From assembly GCA_020425885.1 (NCBI GenBank), contig JAGQRA010000633.1:1-24885 (forward strand): 24,885 nucleotides of DNA. The letters are read 5' to 3'. Positions 17,144-24,737 of the stretch are shown one piece after another. The position numbers were made by a program, and so were the translations under genes. Positions within the stretch are counted from its first letter, which is position 1. Every line of letters begins with the position of its first letter. Origin of the DNA: Planctomycetota bacterium (GTDB taxonomy: Bacteria > Planctomycetota > UBA1135 > UBA2386). The notes under the pieces are model-generated. The model was not told where the DNA came from. It did no database searches and saw only the letters and a program-made list of their open reading frames with translations.

Positions 17144-17156
17144 GAGTGCGGCGACC

Positions 17157-19328
17157 ATGACTGCGACTGCGACACCTGCGGGAGCACCGGGCGCAGCGGG
17201 CGCTCCGGGCGCGGCGCTGTCGCAACAGCTGGGCAAGGTCGTCGTCGGCACGCGGCATGATCTGGTCGTCACCCGCCAGATGGCGCGCGGCAGCCCGCGC
17301 TACGTCGTGCACGACCCGGTCGCGTTCTGCAACCACGCGCTGTCGGCGATCGAGTACCACATCTTCTGTGCGATCGGGGCGAGTCGGACGCTGTCCGAGT
17401 CGTTCGCCGAACTCGTCGCCGACGATGTCCTCTCGCCGGACGACTCCGATGAGTTCTACGAGTTCGTCCTGGGGCTGCACGGCATGGGGTTGATGGTCGT
17501 CCCCGGCATGCCACCGGATCGCGTCTGGCAACGCCACGGCGAGCGCAGCAGGGCCCGACGCCGCGGATTCCTGAACTACCTCGTCAGCCTGCGCATCTCG
17601 ATCGGCAGCCCTGATCGTCTGCTGCAGCGGTTCCTGCCATGGGTGGCCTGGCTGTACTCGAAGGCCGGCCTGGCCTTGTGGTGTGGCCTGCTCGCGGCCG
17701 TGATCTGGCAGTGCGGCGGGCGGCTCGGCGAGCTGTTCGGCAATGTCTCGGGCCTGCTGGCGTTGCGCAATCTGCCGATCCTCTGGTGCTCGCTCGTCGG
17801 CCTGAAGGCGCTGCACGAGCTCGGCCACGGTTTCGCCCTGAAGCGGTTCGGCGGCGCCGTCCCCGACTGCGGCATCGTCTTCGTCTTCATGACGCCGTGT
17901 GCGTACGTCGACGCGAACTCGTCGTGGACGTTCTCGAGCCGGTGGCCACGCATCGTCGTCGGCCTCGGCGGCATGTACGTCGAGACCATGGTGGCGTTCG
18001 TCTTCGCGTTGATCTGGTCGGGAACGCAGCCGGGCCTGTTGCACGACGTGGCGCAGAACGTGGTCATCCTGGCGAGCGTCACGACGGTGCTGATCAACAT
18101 CAACCCGCTGATCAAGTTCGATGGCTACTTCGTCTTCTCGGATCTGATCGGGGTCTTCAACCTGCAGGAACGCGCCAGTCGCGCGCTGCGGGGCACCGCC
18201 GAGCGGATCTTCCTCGGGCTGCCGTCGGCCGAGAGCGACAGCACGATTCTCGAGCGCTTCCTGATCATCCTGTACGCCCCCGCCGTCTTCGTCTACCGCA
18301 TCTCGCTCGCCTTCGGCATCACCTCCCTGATGTTGACCAGCTGGCCTACCATCGGCGTGCCGCTCGGGCTCGCGTTCGGCTGGATGATGATCCTCTCGCC
18401 GATGTGGAAGCTGGTGCGCTACCTGTGGGTCGGCGAGCGAACCGAGCCGGTGCGACTCCGGGCCCGGATGGTCGCCGTGGGCGGATCCCTGATGCTGGCG
18501 GTGCTGGCCGCGCTGCTGCCCGTCTCGCGCAGCATCGTCGTTCCCGGCGTGCTGGATCCTGGCGTGCGGCGCTACGTCCGCGCCCCGAGCTCGTCCTTCG
18601 TCGAGCGCGTCGAGGTTTCCGACGGGCAGGTCGTCGACGCCGGAGCATGCCTGTGCCGGCTCGCCGATCCTCAGCTCGCCGAGCGGCTGGAGTCGATCGA
18701 GAGCGAACTGCTGTCGGCGCGGGTCGAGCACGACGCGACCGAGATCGTCGAGCCGACCGTGGCGGCGACGCTGGCGGCGCGGATCGACTTCCTCGAGAAG
18801 CGCGCCGCCGAGCTGCGTGCCCGGTCCGAGTCGTTGTTGCTGCGCGTGCCCGAGCGGGGGACCGTCGTCGGCGCCTCATCGTTGCTGGAAGGTCGCTTCG
18901 TGCACGAGGGTGACGAGTTGATGCAGGTGCACTCGGAGCACCGGTTCCTCCGAGTCGTGCTGACGGATCGCGAGTTCACGCGGGCCCGCCTCGAGATCGG
19001 CAGTCGGGCCGAGCTGCGCTGGAACAGCGTCCCGTCGGGATCGGTATCGGGAGAGGTCTGCGAGATCCGACGCTCGGCCTCACGGTGGCGGGTGCCGGTC
19101 GAGCTCACGATCGCGGCGGGTGGCGAGATCTACGCCCGCGGCAACGGCGTCGAGGTGCAGACCGAACACCCCTATCTCCACGTCTTCATGAAGATCGACG
19201 CGGTGCCGATCGGCGCCGCGGGCAGCGGGCTCACGGCGCAGGTGCGCTTCGACGCTCGCGAGGAGACGCTGGGGGGCTGGATGAAGCGGCGACTCCTGAC
19301 GTTCCTCTACAACTGGCGCAGCAGCTGA
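17157..19328 (+). CDS. PqqD-like / M50 zinc metalloprotease / HlyD fusion (putative peptide zinc metalloprotease)
   Basis: A 723-residue membrane protein. After an Ala/Gly/Pro-rich start, residues ~40-120 resemble a PqqD-like winged helix that binds peptides in maturation systems (YVVHDPVAFCNHALSAIEYHI, then SFAELVADDVLSPDDSDEF). A polytopic M50 (site-2 protease) core follows, with zinc ligands H220ELGH224 and the third ligand Asp322 in NPLIKFDGYF. After more helices a HlyD-like periplasmic portion follows from ~460 (VPGVLDPGVRRYVRAPSSSF, a coiled coil, then LLRVPERGTVVGASSLLEG). The protease belongs to the family annotated 'putative peptide zinc metalloprotease', usually tied to export or modification of peptides or secreted proteins. 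AGGAG at 17142 lies 10 bases before the ATG and overlaps the preceding stop. It is the last gene of the + strand run. Substrate is unknown. Confidence 0.9.
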   Translation: MTATATPAGAPGAAGAPGAALSQQLGKVVVGTRHDLVVTRQMARGSPRYVVHDPVAFCNHALSAIEYHIFCAIGASRTLSESFAELVADDVLSPDDSDEFYEFVLGLHGMGLMVVPGMPPDRVWQRHGERSRARRRGFLNYLVSLRISIGSPDRLLQRFLPWVAWLYSKAGLALWCGLLAAVIWQCGGRLGELFGNVSGLLALRNLPILWCSLVGLKALHELGHGFALKRFGGAVPDCGIVFVFMTPCAYVDANSSWTFSSRWPRIVVGLGGMYVETMVAFVFALIWSGTQPGLLHDVAQNVVILASVTTVLININPLIKFDGYFVFSDLIGVFNLQERASRALRGTAERIFLGLPSAESDSTILERFLIILYAPAVFVYRISLAFGITSLMLTSWPTIGVPLGLAFGWMMILSPMWKLVRYLWVGERTEPVRLRARMVAVGGSLMLAVLAALLPVSRSIVVPGVLDPGVRRYVRAPSSSFVERVEVSDGQVVDAGACLCRLADPQLAERLESIESELLSARVEHDATEIVEPTVAATLAARIDFLEKRAAELRARSESLLLRVPERGTVVGASSLLEGRFVHEGDELMQVHSEHRFLRVVLTDREFTRARLEIGSRAELRWNSVPSGSVSGEVCEIRRSASRWRVPVELTIAAGGEIYARGNGVEVQTEHPYLHVFMKIDAVPIGAAGSGLTAQVRFDAREETLGGWMKRRLLTFLYNWRSS

Positions 19329-19361
19329 TCGACCGGCGGCGCTGACCGACGGGGCGGCGGC

Positions 19362-19874
19362 TCACCGGGTCCTCACCTCCACCGGACGCGAGAACACCAG
19401 CCGATCGCTGCCGAACGCGAGCCGATCGGTACCGAGCACCTGGAACCTCAGATCGACCCCGGCCGGAACCAGGGGGAACGAGACCACGTGCTGCGTGGCC
19501 GCCGGCTGGCACGGCAGATCAGGACGATAGTGGGCGTCGATCATGGAGCCCATGGCAATCGGCGCAGCCAGGGTCCAGGTCGCGAGCATGCCCTCGATTC
19601 CCGGCACCTGGAGGCAGCCCGGAGCGGCGTAGCCGACGAACAACACGTACGACGTCATCGGCGCCGTGGAGACGTCGACGATCATGCGCTCGTAGCTGGA
19701 GACGAGCGTGTAGTTGGGCTGACACTCGAAAGGCTGGCAGAAGTTGCCGCAGGTTCCGATCGCCGTGGTGACGCACATCGAGACCTGGCTGAAGTCGTTG
19801 CCGTTCTGGCTGGTGGCTGCCTGCTGCAGTGCCGTGCCGGCGAGGATGGCGACGAGCAGGTGTCTGACCTTCAT
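19362..19874 (-). CDS. Small secreted Cys-containing protein, unknown function
   Basis: A 170-residue protein whose family I do not recognise. A signal peptide (MKVRHLLVAILAGTALQQAA) is followed by a Cys-rich segment, residues ~30-55, with five cysteines (CVTTAIGTCGNFCQPFECQ includes four), then a mostly beta-strand body. It ends with a segment of the type PLVPAGVDLRFQVLGTDRLAFGS seen in many extracellular planctomycete proteins. One further Cys pair is in the body (PGCLQVPG and DLPCQP). The start is firm: GGAG sits six bases before the ATG at 19874, and the longer open frame upstream has no signal peptide. It converges on the metalloprotease gene, 33 bp away, and diverges from the ECF sigma gene across 184 bp. 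Disulfide bonds are likely in the periplasm or outside. Confidence 0.8.
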   Translation of the reverse strand: MKVRHLLVAILAGTALQQAATSQNGNDFSQVSMCVTTAIGTCGNFCQPFECQPNYTLVSSYERMIVDVSTAPMTSYVLFVGYAAPGCLQVPGIEGMLATWTLAAPIAMGSMIDAHYRPDLPCQPAATQHVVSFPLVPAGVDLRFQVLGTDRLAFGSDRLVFSRPVEVRTR

Positions 19875-20058
19875 GATTGCTCCTTGGTTGGAAAGCCCCG
19901 AACGCCGAGGCCACCTCCATTCGCCGGAACGACGCGTTTCTGGGCGGCAATGGCAGGATTCTGTTGGCGTCGATGTGGTCACTCTGTGGAGTTCGTTTCC
20001 GCCCTTCTGGGGGCTCTGGTGCGATCTCGCATGGCCTACGATTGCGGGCCTGCTCGAG

Positions 20059-20763
20059 ATGACCGTGCAAACTGAAGAGCTGGCTGCGAATCCGACGGAC
20101 GCGGAGTGGCCGCTGGTCGAGGCCGTCGTCGCGCGCGATCGCGGCGCCGCGGAGGCGTTCTGCCGCCGCTACGAACCGGTGTTGCGGCGCTACTTCGAGT
20201 CGCGCTGGCGCGGCAGCCCGTTGCACGGTCAGCTGCAGGACGCCGCTCACGAGGCGGTCTTCGAGTGCCTGCGGCCCGGCGGCGCGCTGACGCGGTTGGA
20301 TCGGCAGCGATGTCCGGGTCTCGAGGCATTCCTGCGCGGCGTCGCCCGCAACGTCGCGGCTCGCGTCGAACGGCGAGAGGCGCGCCATTCGGCTCGCTGG
20401 CGCGGTGATGCGACGAAGATCGCCGGGCTCGTCGATGGCGAGGGCGACCTGCCGGAGCACCTCGGGCGGGCATCTCTCGGCAGTGCCGTGCGCGATGCCG
20501 TCGCGGCTCTCGACGACGAGCCGGCCGCGGCCGACCACAGCCTCGGCGAGCTGGTCCGGCTGCACTTCCGCGAGGGCCTGGCGGTACGCGAGATCGCGGC
20601 CAGGTGGGGGCTGCCGGCCGATACGGTGCACGAGCTGCGTCGCTGCGCCTGTCAGAAGCTGCGCCGCCGGCTGGCGCGCATCGGCGCCGATTACGTTCGG
20701 CGGCCGATGGAAACGTCGGCGCCGGACCGCGACGGGTTGCCTACGGCAGCTCGCGGAGCATGA
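20059..20763 (+). CDS. ECF-like sigma-70 family RNA polymerase sigma factor
   Basis: A 234-residue sigma factor. Region 2 is at ~20-90: AAEAFCRRYEPVLRRYFESRW, then DAAHEAVFECL in place of the usual DxxQExF core-binding motif, and FLRGVARNVAARVERREAR. Region 4 is at ~170-215 (LVRLHFREGLAVREIAARWG, the helix-turn-helix that reads the -35 element, then LRRCACQKLRRRL). The spacer between them is long. The N-terminal start is set at the ATG at 20059, just before the first helix; the open frame extends further upstream with no sigma-like sequence. No anti-sigma gene is adjacent. Its upstream neighbour, divergent, is the small secreted protein. The 3' end overlaps the convergent DUF1080 gene by 23 bp. 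Target promoters are unknown. Confidence 0.82.
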   Translation: MTVQTEELAANPTDAEWPLVEAVVARDRGAAEAFCRRYEPVLRRYFESRWRGSPLHGQLQDAAHEAVFECLRPGGALTRLDRQRCPGLEAFLRGVARNVAARVERREARHSARWRGDATKIAGLVDGEGDLPEHLGRASLGSAVRDAVAALDDEPAAADHSLGELVRLHFREGLAVREIAARWGLPADTVHELRRCACQKLRRRLARIGADYVRRPMETSAPDRDGLPTAARGA

Positions 20764-21502
20764 AGTTGCGGAACTCGACGTGCGCGCCCTCGGCTTCGAG
20801 GGCGAGATAGCCGGTCGCCGGCGCGCACTTCGTGCCGCCGTTCACCTCCACGCCGTTGACCCAGAGCCGCACCTCGCCGTTGATGGCGCGGACGTAGTAG
20901 TGGTTCCATTCGCCGGCCGCGCGGGTGAGGCGCTGCGTCGGGAAGCTGCGCTTGCTGTCGGGCTTGCCGACTGCGTAGGTCGAACCGTCGTCGTCGGTGT
21001 ATTCGATCCGGGGCGTGAACGCGGTCATCGTCGAGGCCCCGACCGGAAACACGTCGCCGTGGCTGGTGAACCAATCGGAGTGCGCGCCCTTCGACCGCAG
21101 CCAGTTCTCCTCGTAGCCGAGGTCCAGCACCTGGACCTCGATACCGCTGCGCGGCAACGTGCCGGGCGGCAGGTCGGTGAACGCCGCTTCCGGGCACCAT
21201 AGGAAGATGCCCGAGTTGCCGGCGTGTTCGTGGTGCTTCCACTCGACCACCATCTCGAAGTTCGTCAGCATCTTCTTGGTGCGGGCGCCGCCGTTGGGCT
21301 TGCCGCTGCAGACGATGACGCCATCGACCTCGGTCCAGGTTTCGTCGGTGCCGTTGACGTTGACGAAGTCGGCGACGCCGAATCGGGTCCAGCCGTCGCC
21401 TGAGATCCATGCCTTCTCGAGCGGCGGGGTGAGCCGGATGAAGAGGGGCGAGAGGCAGAGGGCCGACAGTGCGAGCCGGGTGCGGAGGCGTGTGGTTGGC
21501 AT
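20741..21502 (-). CDS. Secreted DUF1080 protein (3-keto-disaccharide hydrolase type)
   Basis: A 253-residue protein with an N-terminal signal sequence (RLALSALCLSPLFIRL) and one DUF1080 domain, a concanavalin-like beta-sandwich that some members use to hydrolyse 3-keto-glycosides. Diagnostic stretches are WTEVDGVIVCSGKPNGGARTK, FEMVVEWKHHEHAGNSGIFLW, SGIEVQVLD, GEWNHYYVRAINGEVRLWVNG, and the closing LALEAEGAHVEFRNFML. Length and layout match single-domain family members, which are abundant in Planctomycetota. The ATG at 21502 is preceded by an AGGAT about nine bases upstream. It lies 31 bp after the GT-C-like gene on the same strand and could be co-transcribed. Activity is inferred from the family; catalytic residues were not checked. 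Confidence 0.9.
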   Translation of the reverse strand: MPTTRLRTRLALSALCLSPLFIRLTPPLEKAWISGDGWTRFGVADFVNVNGTDETWTEVDGVIVCSGKPNGGARTKKMLTNFEMVVEWKHHEHAGNSGIFLWCPEAAFTDLPPGTLPRSGIEVQVLDLGYEENWLRSKGAHSDWFTSHGDVFPVGASTMTAFTPRIEYTDDDGSTYAVGKPDSKRSFPTQRLTRAAGEWNHYYVRAINGEVRLWVNGVEVNGGTKCAPATGYLALEAEGAHVEFRNFMLRELP

Positions 21503-21533
21503 GCCGCGGATCCTACCCCCGCCGGCCCCGGGC

Positions 21534-22937
21534 TCAGCGCCGGGTCAGCATCACACCGCTGAAACCAAGGCGCCGGACCTCGCGTGACTCGTAGCGCTGC
21601 GGGACGTGATCGCGCCAGAACGCGCGCAGCTGCAGGTCGTCGACCGTGGCGAAGAACTCCGCCGAGCTGGCGCTGAGGACCGGCACCATGCCGCCACGCA
21701 TCAGGGTGTCGTGCCAGCCGTCGAACCACTGCGCGAACGACAGCGCGCTGTCGGTCCGATCCACGTAGGCGCCGATCACCATGCGCAGGTCGATCGCCAT
21801 CAAGCCCCGGACCGCGGTGCGGGCGCCGTCCATCTCGGCCTGTGTGGACACGACCAGGGCGATGCGTTGCTCGCCGTTGAGCTGCTCGATGCCGGCGCCG
21901 AAATCGGGCGGCACCGGGTCGTACCATCCCGGCGACACGGCGAGCACGGTGAGCACGGCGCTGGCGACGATCGCCAGCCGGAATCCGCGCGCGGTCACGA
22001 ACCATGCCGTCGCCAGCACGGCGGCGGGGGCCAGCGCGATCAGGTAGGCCCCGCGCTCGTTGATGTCGTGAAAGCCCAGCAGCAGCACGTTGAGCGGCAG
22101 GTGCAGCGCGAGCATCGCCAGGGCCGCGAGCGCCCATGGACGGGAGTTCGCGGCGCACAGGGCGAGGAACGTGCCGATCGACCACGGCAGGTAGGCGAGG
22201 ATCCACTCGCGCCACAACACGGTCGGTGCGGTGAACGGCGCGAAGGTCTGCCAACGTTCCTCGAGATGGCCGACCGCATCGGCGGTCTGACTGCCGGCGC
22301 CGCTCGCCAGCAGCAGCGACAGCAGCAGCGCGATCGCGGCATGCGTCGCCAGCATCGCCGCGCCGTGCCGGGTGCGGCCGGACTGTGGCAGGCGGCGCAA
22401 CAGCAACGCGGTCAGCAGCAGCGATGGCGAGATCAGGTGGCCGAACGAGTGGATCGCGCCGGCGATGGCGGCGGCCACACCGATCGCGGCAGCGCGGAGC
22501 GCGGTGGGGCGCTGGAGCCAGCGGGCGAAGGCCCACCAGCAGGCGCCGGCGCCGGCGAAGAAGACGCCCGGGATCTCCGCCGAGGTGGCGTAGTAGAAGC
22601 AGGCGGGGGTGACGAAGACGGCGATCGTCGCGGCGAGCGGAGTCCGCGCGTGGCTCGGCATCATCTCGTGAAAGGCGCGATGCAGAAACACGAGCCCGAG
22701 CGCCGTACCCAGCGCCGAGGCGACGCGCAGCGCGAGATAGCCGCCGCCGCCGAAGGGTTCGATCACGCCATAGACGAGGCCGCACAGGTGCAGGTAGGCG
22801 GCATGGCGGGCGTAGTTGCCGAGGTCGTGGCTCTCGATCCAGACGACGAACGTGTTGCCGTCGACGCCGTGCAGCGTGCGTTGGGGCAGCAGCAGGCAGA
22901 GCAGCAGGGCCGCCGTGAAGATCGCGATGCCGCGCAT
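21534..22937 (-). CDS. Polytopic membrane protein, GT-C glycosyltransferase-like
   Basis: A 467-residue integral membrane protein with roughly ten hydrophobic helices. A short soluble loop follows the first helix (HGVDGNTFVVWIESHDLGNYA), where GT-C enzymes usually carry acidic catalytic residues; Asp in VDG and SHD are candidates. Then come helices such as YLALRVASALGTALGLVFL, TPLAATIAVFVTPACFYYAT and IGVAAAIAGAIHSFGHLISP, a long membrane region up to ~320, and a soluble C-terminal domain of about 130 residues. GT-C enzymes move sugars from lipid-phosphate donors outside the membrane. The match here is by architecture, not a firm motif, so a different polytopic protein is possible. The ATG at 22937 precedes helix one directly. 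The gene sits between the propeller gene (75 bp upstream) and the DUF1080 gene. Confidence 0.68.
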   Translation of the reverse strand: MRGIAIFTAALLLCLLLPQRTLHGVDGNTFVVWIESHDLGNYARHAAYLHLCGLVYGVIEPFGGGGYLALRVASALGTALGLVFLHRAFHEMMPSHARTPLAATIAVFVTPACFYYATSAEIPGVFFAGAGACWWAFARWLQRPTALRAAAIGVAAAIAGAIHSFGHLISPSLLLTALLLRRLPQSGRTRHGAAMLATHAAIALLLSLLLASGAGSQTADAVGHLEERWQTFAPFTAPTVLWREWILAYLPWSIGTFLALCAANSRPWALAALAMLALHLPLNVLLLGFHDINERGAYLIALAPAAVLATAWFVTARGFRLAIVASAVLTVLAVSPGWYDPVPPDFGAGIEQLNGEQRIALVVSTQAEMDGARTAVRGLMAIDLRMVIGAYVDRTDSALSFAQWFDGWHDTLMRGGMVPVLSASSAEFFATVDDLQLRAFWRDHVPQRYESREVRRLGFSGVMLTRR

Positions 22938-23012
22938 GGCGCAGAGGCTATTGGGGCGATGCCGAAGTTCGCCACCAATCTCGCGGCTGCGCGGCTCGCT
23001 GCGCCCGGTCGG

Positions 23013-24113
23013 TCAGCGCACGTAGCGGTTGACCTCGACGGCCCAACTCGTCGCCTTGCGCCAGAGTTCGACGCCGTCCTGGTCGAATTCGCGCACCTGG
23101 GTGTTCTCGGCGATGATCGTGTTGCCGTTCGGCAATCGGTCGGCGTCGCTCGGTGAGCTGAGGCCACGCAGGGTCCAGACGGTCTTGCCGGCCTTGTCGA
23201 TCTCGCGCACCTCGCCCTTGTTGCGCAGTGTCACCAGGGTGTTGCCGTTGGGCAGGCGGTCGGCGTCATGGATGTTGGGCAGGCACTCGGCCTGCCAGAC
23301 GACCTTGCCGTTCGGATCCACCTCGAGGGCGGAGTCCGAGATGACGTCGGCGATCAGGGTGTTGCCGTTCGCCAACCGGTCGACGTCGAACGGCCGGATG
23401 TCGCGCCCGACGCCGTCGCCGTAGGACCAGACGATCTCGCCGCCCCGCCCGCTCTCGCGATCGGGCTTCACCTCGATGACGCGGCCGCCGAAGGTGTCGG
23501 CGATCAGGACGTTGCCGTTCGGCAGCATGTCGGCGTCGTAGGGATTCTTGAGGCCCTCGTAGACCCAGACCGCCTTGCCGTTGCGGGTCACCTCCTGCAC
23601 GCGGCTCACCGAGAACTCGGTGATCAGCAGGTTGCCGTTGGCGAGCCCCTCGACGTCCCAGGCGCCGAAGACGTCGTCCAGGACGAACACCTCCTTGCCG
23701 TTCCGGTCGACCTCGACGATCCGGTTGTCGCTGTAGTCGGCGATCAGCGTCGTGATCACCTTCGGCTCCTGCTTCTTCGGCTCCTGCTTCCCGGGTCCCT
23801 GGTCCACCGGCTCCTGATCGGTCGGATCCTGCAACGGCACGATCGCGCTCGGCTCGCCGCCGCCTGCGCCGCCCGCTCCGCTGTGGCGGAGCCAGGCCAC
23901 GCCGCCGACGACCCCGAGTCCCAGCAGCACGACTGCCGCGGCCAGCCACGCGTGTCGGCGGCCGAGCTGGAGGACCGGCGCCGGAGCGGTATGGATGGCG
24001 TCGAGGATGCGATCGGCGAGTCCCGGCGCCGGCAGCACGCCGGCGGCCTCATGGAGCAAGGCGTCGAGTTGAAGTCCGCGGGCGCGGTCGAGAAAGGGGT
24101 CGTCAGTCGTCAT
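23013..24113 (-). CDS. Membrane-anchored six-repeat beta-propeller, probable sigma-factor regulator
   Basis: A 366-residue protein. Residues 1-50 are cytosolic and carry LDALLHEAAGVLPAPGLADR, similar to the N-terminus of FecR-type anti-sigma-like proteins common in Planctomycetota. One transmembrane helix is at ~55-74 (WLAAAVVLLGLGVVGGVAWL). A Pro/Gln/Glu/Lys-rich spacer (QEPVDQGPGKQEPKKQEP) leads to six repeats of about 40 residues, each with the pattern L(P/A)NGNTLIAD. These suggest an NHL- or arylsulfotransferase-like propeller outside the membrane. The GGAG five bases before the ATG and the 11-bp overlap with the sigma gene indicate coupled translation. A role as membrane-bound regulator, with the propeller as sensor, is inferred; no zinc-finger anti-sigma motif is visible. 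Confidence 0.82.
   Translation of the reverse strand: MTTDDPFLDRARGLQLDALLHEAAGVLPAPGLADRILDAIHTAPAPVLQLGRRHAWLAAAVVLLGLGVVGGVAWLRHSGAGGAGGGEPSAIVPLQDPTDQEPVDQGPGKQEPKKQEPKVITTLIADYSDNRIVEVDRNGKEVFVLDDVFGAWDVEGLANGNLLITEFSVSRVQEVTRNGKAVWVYEGLKNPYDADMLPNGNVLIADTFGGRVIEVKPDRESGRGGEIVWSYGDGVGRDIRPFDVDRLANGNTLIADVISDSALEVDPNGKVVWQAECLPNIHDADRLPNGNTLVTLRNKGEVREIDKAGKTVWTLRGLSSPSDADRLPNGNTIIAENTQVREFDQDGVELWRKATSWAVEVNRYVR
23121..23760. repeat. Tandem ~120-bp coding repeats of the beta-propeller
   Basis: The decamer GTTGCCGTTS recurs at 23121, 23241, 23361, 23511 and 23631, with spacings of 120, 120, 150 and 120 bases. A more divergent copy without the decamer lies near 23750. Each unit encodes one propeller blade on the minus strand (LPNGNTL or LANGNTL). 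The 150-base unit has a 10-residue insertion (ESGRGGEIVW region). Copies differ at many silent sites, so this is an old protein-level repeat rather than recent DNA duplication. Confidence 0.85.
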
Positions 24114-24669
24114 GGTGTCTCCGATTCAGGCAGTCGCGCAGCTGCTGGCGCGCGCGCTGCATCAGGGTCTTGATGCCGTTCTCCTGCATGCCGAGCTCGG
24201 CGGCGAGGGCGGCGCGGCTCGCGGGTTCGTCGCCGCCGAGGCCATAGCAGCGCCGCACGGCGGTGGCCGTCCGGGGCGCCAGCCTGGCCAGGCAATTGCG
24301 CAGGGCATCGAGCAGGGCATCGCCGCCGTCGTGGGCGCAGTCTCGTTGCCAGAGCTCGTCCACGGCATCGGCCAGCAGCACCGCCCGTCGGTCTTCGCGG
24401 CGACGGCGCAGGAACAGGAAGCGCGCCGAACGGCGCAGGAACGTGGCCGTCGCGGCGGCCTCGAGCCCGAGGGCGCCCTTCTGGGCGGCGAGGACGAAGC
24501 ACTCCTGCACGAGGTCGTCGGCCTCGTCGGCCGAGGCGCCGTGCATGCGCAGGTAGCGCCAGACCGAACCGAGGTGCGCGCGGACGACGGACTCGGCCCG
24601 CGATGCCGCGGTGTCCGGTGAGCCGGCCGTGTTCAGCGATTCTGCGATGTCCAGTGCCAACGTGGTCAC
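24103..24669 (-). CDS. Sigma-70 family RNA polymerase sigma factor (ECF-like)
   Basis: A 188-residue sigma factor. Region 2 spans ~25-95: RAHLGSVWRYLRMHGASADEA, then DDLVQECFVLA, the core-binding motif (DxxQExF type), and FLRRSARFLFLRRRRED. Region 4 spans ~130-185: LAPRTATAVRRCYGLGGDEPA, then AALAAELGMQENGIKTLMQRA, the helix-turn-helix. The GTG at 24669 is the only suitable start seen and has no clear Shine-Dalgarno sequence. It overlaps the propeller gene by 11 bp, which supports a sigma/regulator pair. The 68-bp gap to the divergent gene at 24738 must hold promoters for both. Target genes are unknown; the downstream GT-C-like and DUF1080 genes on the same strand are candidates for shared transcription. 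Confidence 0.88.
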   Translation of the reverse strand: MTTLALDIAESLNTAGSPDTAASRAESVVRAHLGSVWRYLRMHGASADEADDLVQECFVLAAQKGALGLEAAATATFLRRSARFLFLRRRREDRRAVLLADAVDELWQRDCAHDGGDALLDALRNCLARLAPRTATAVRRCYGLGGDEPASRAALAAELGMQENGIKTLMQRARQQLRDCLNRRHHDD

Positions 24670-24737
24670 ACGGACTTCAGTGCCCGCGCCGTCACCAGGG
24701 TATTCGACAATCCGTGCAATCCGCTACGCTCGGCCCC

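Noticed and set aside
15140..18731. Two long minus-strand open frames opposite the GAF-HlyD and M50-HlyD genes
   Set aside because: They mirror strongly supported plus-strand genes. The translation is rich in Gln, Arg and Asp repeats typical of antisense GC-rich frames, with no signal or family motif.
21606..23156. Plus-strand open frame of 516 codons opposite the GT-C-like gene
   Set aside because: The opposite strand gives regular hydrophobic helices and a proper start; this frame is Arg/Gln/Glu/Gly-rich and shows no family features.
23121..23760. Regular ~120-bp repetition considered as a CRISPR array or satellite
   Set aside because: Units are full-length coding repeats without unique spacers, and they translate into propeller blades.
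24700..24737. Possible promoter (TCGACA near 24704, TACGCT near 24725) before the truncated gene
   Set aside because: The -10 match is poor, the spacer is 15 bases and the start would be nearly leaderless; not strong enough to call.
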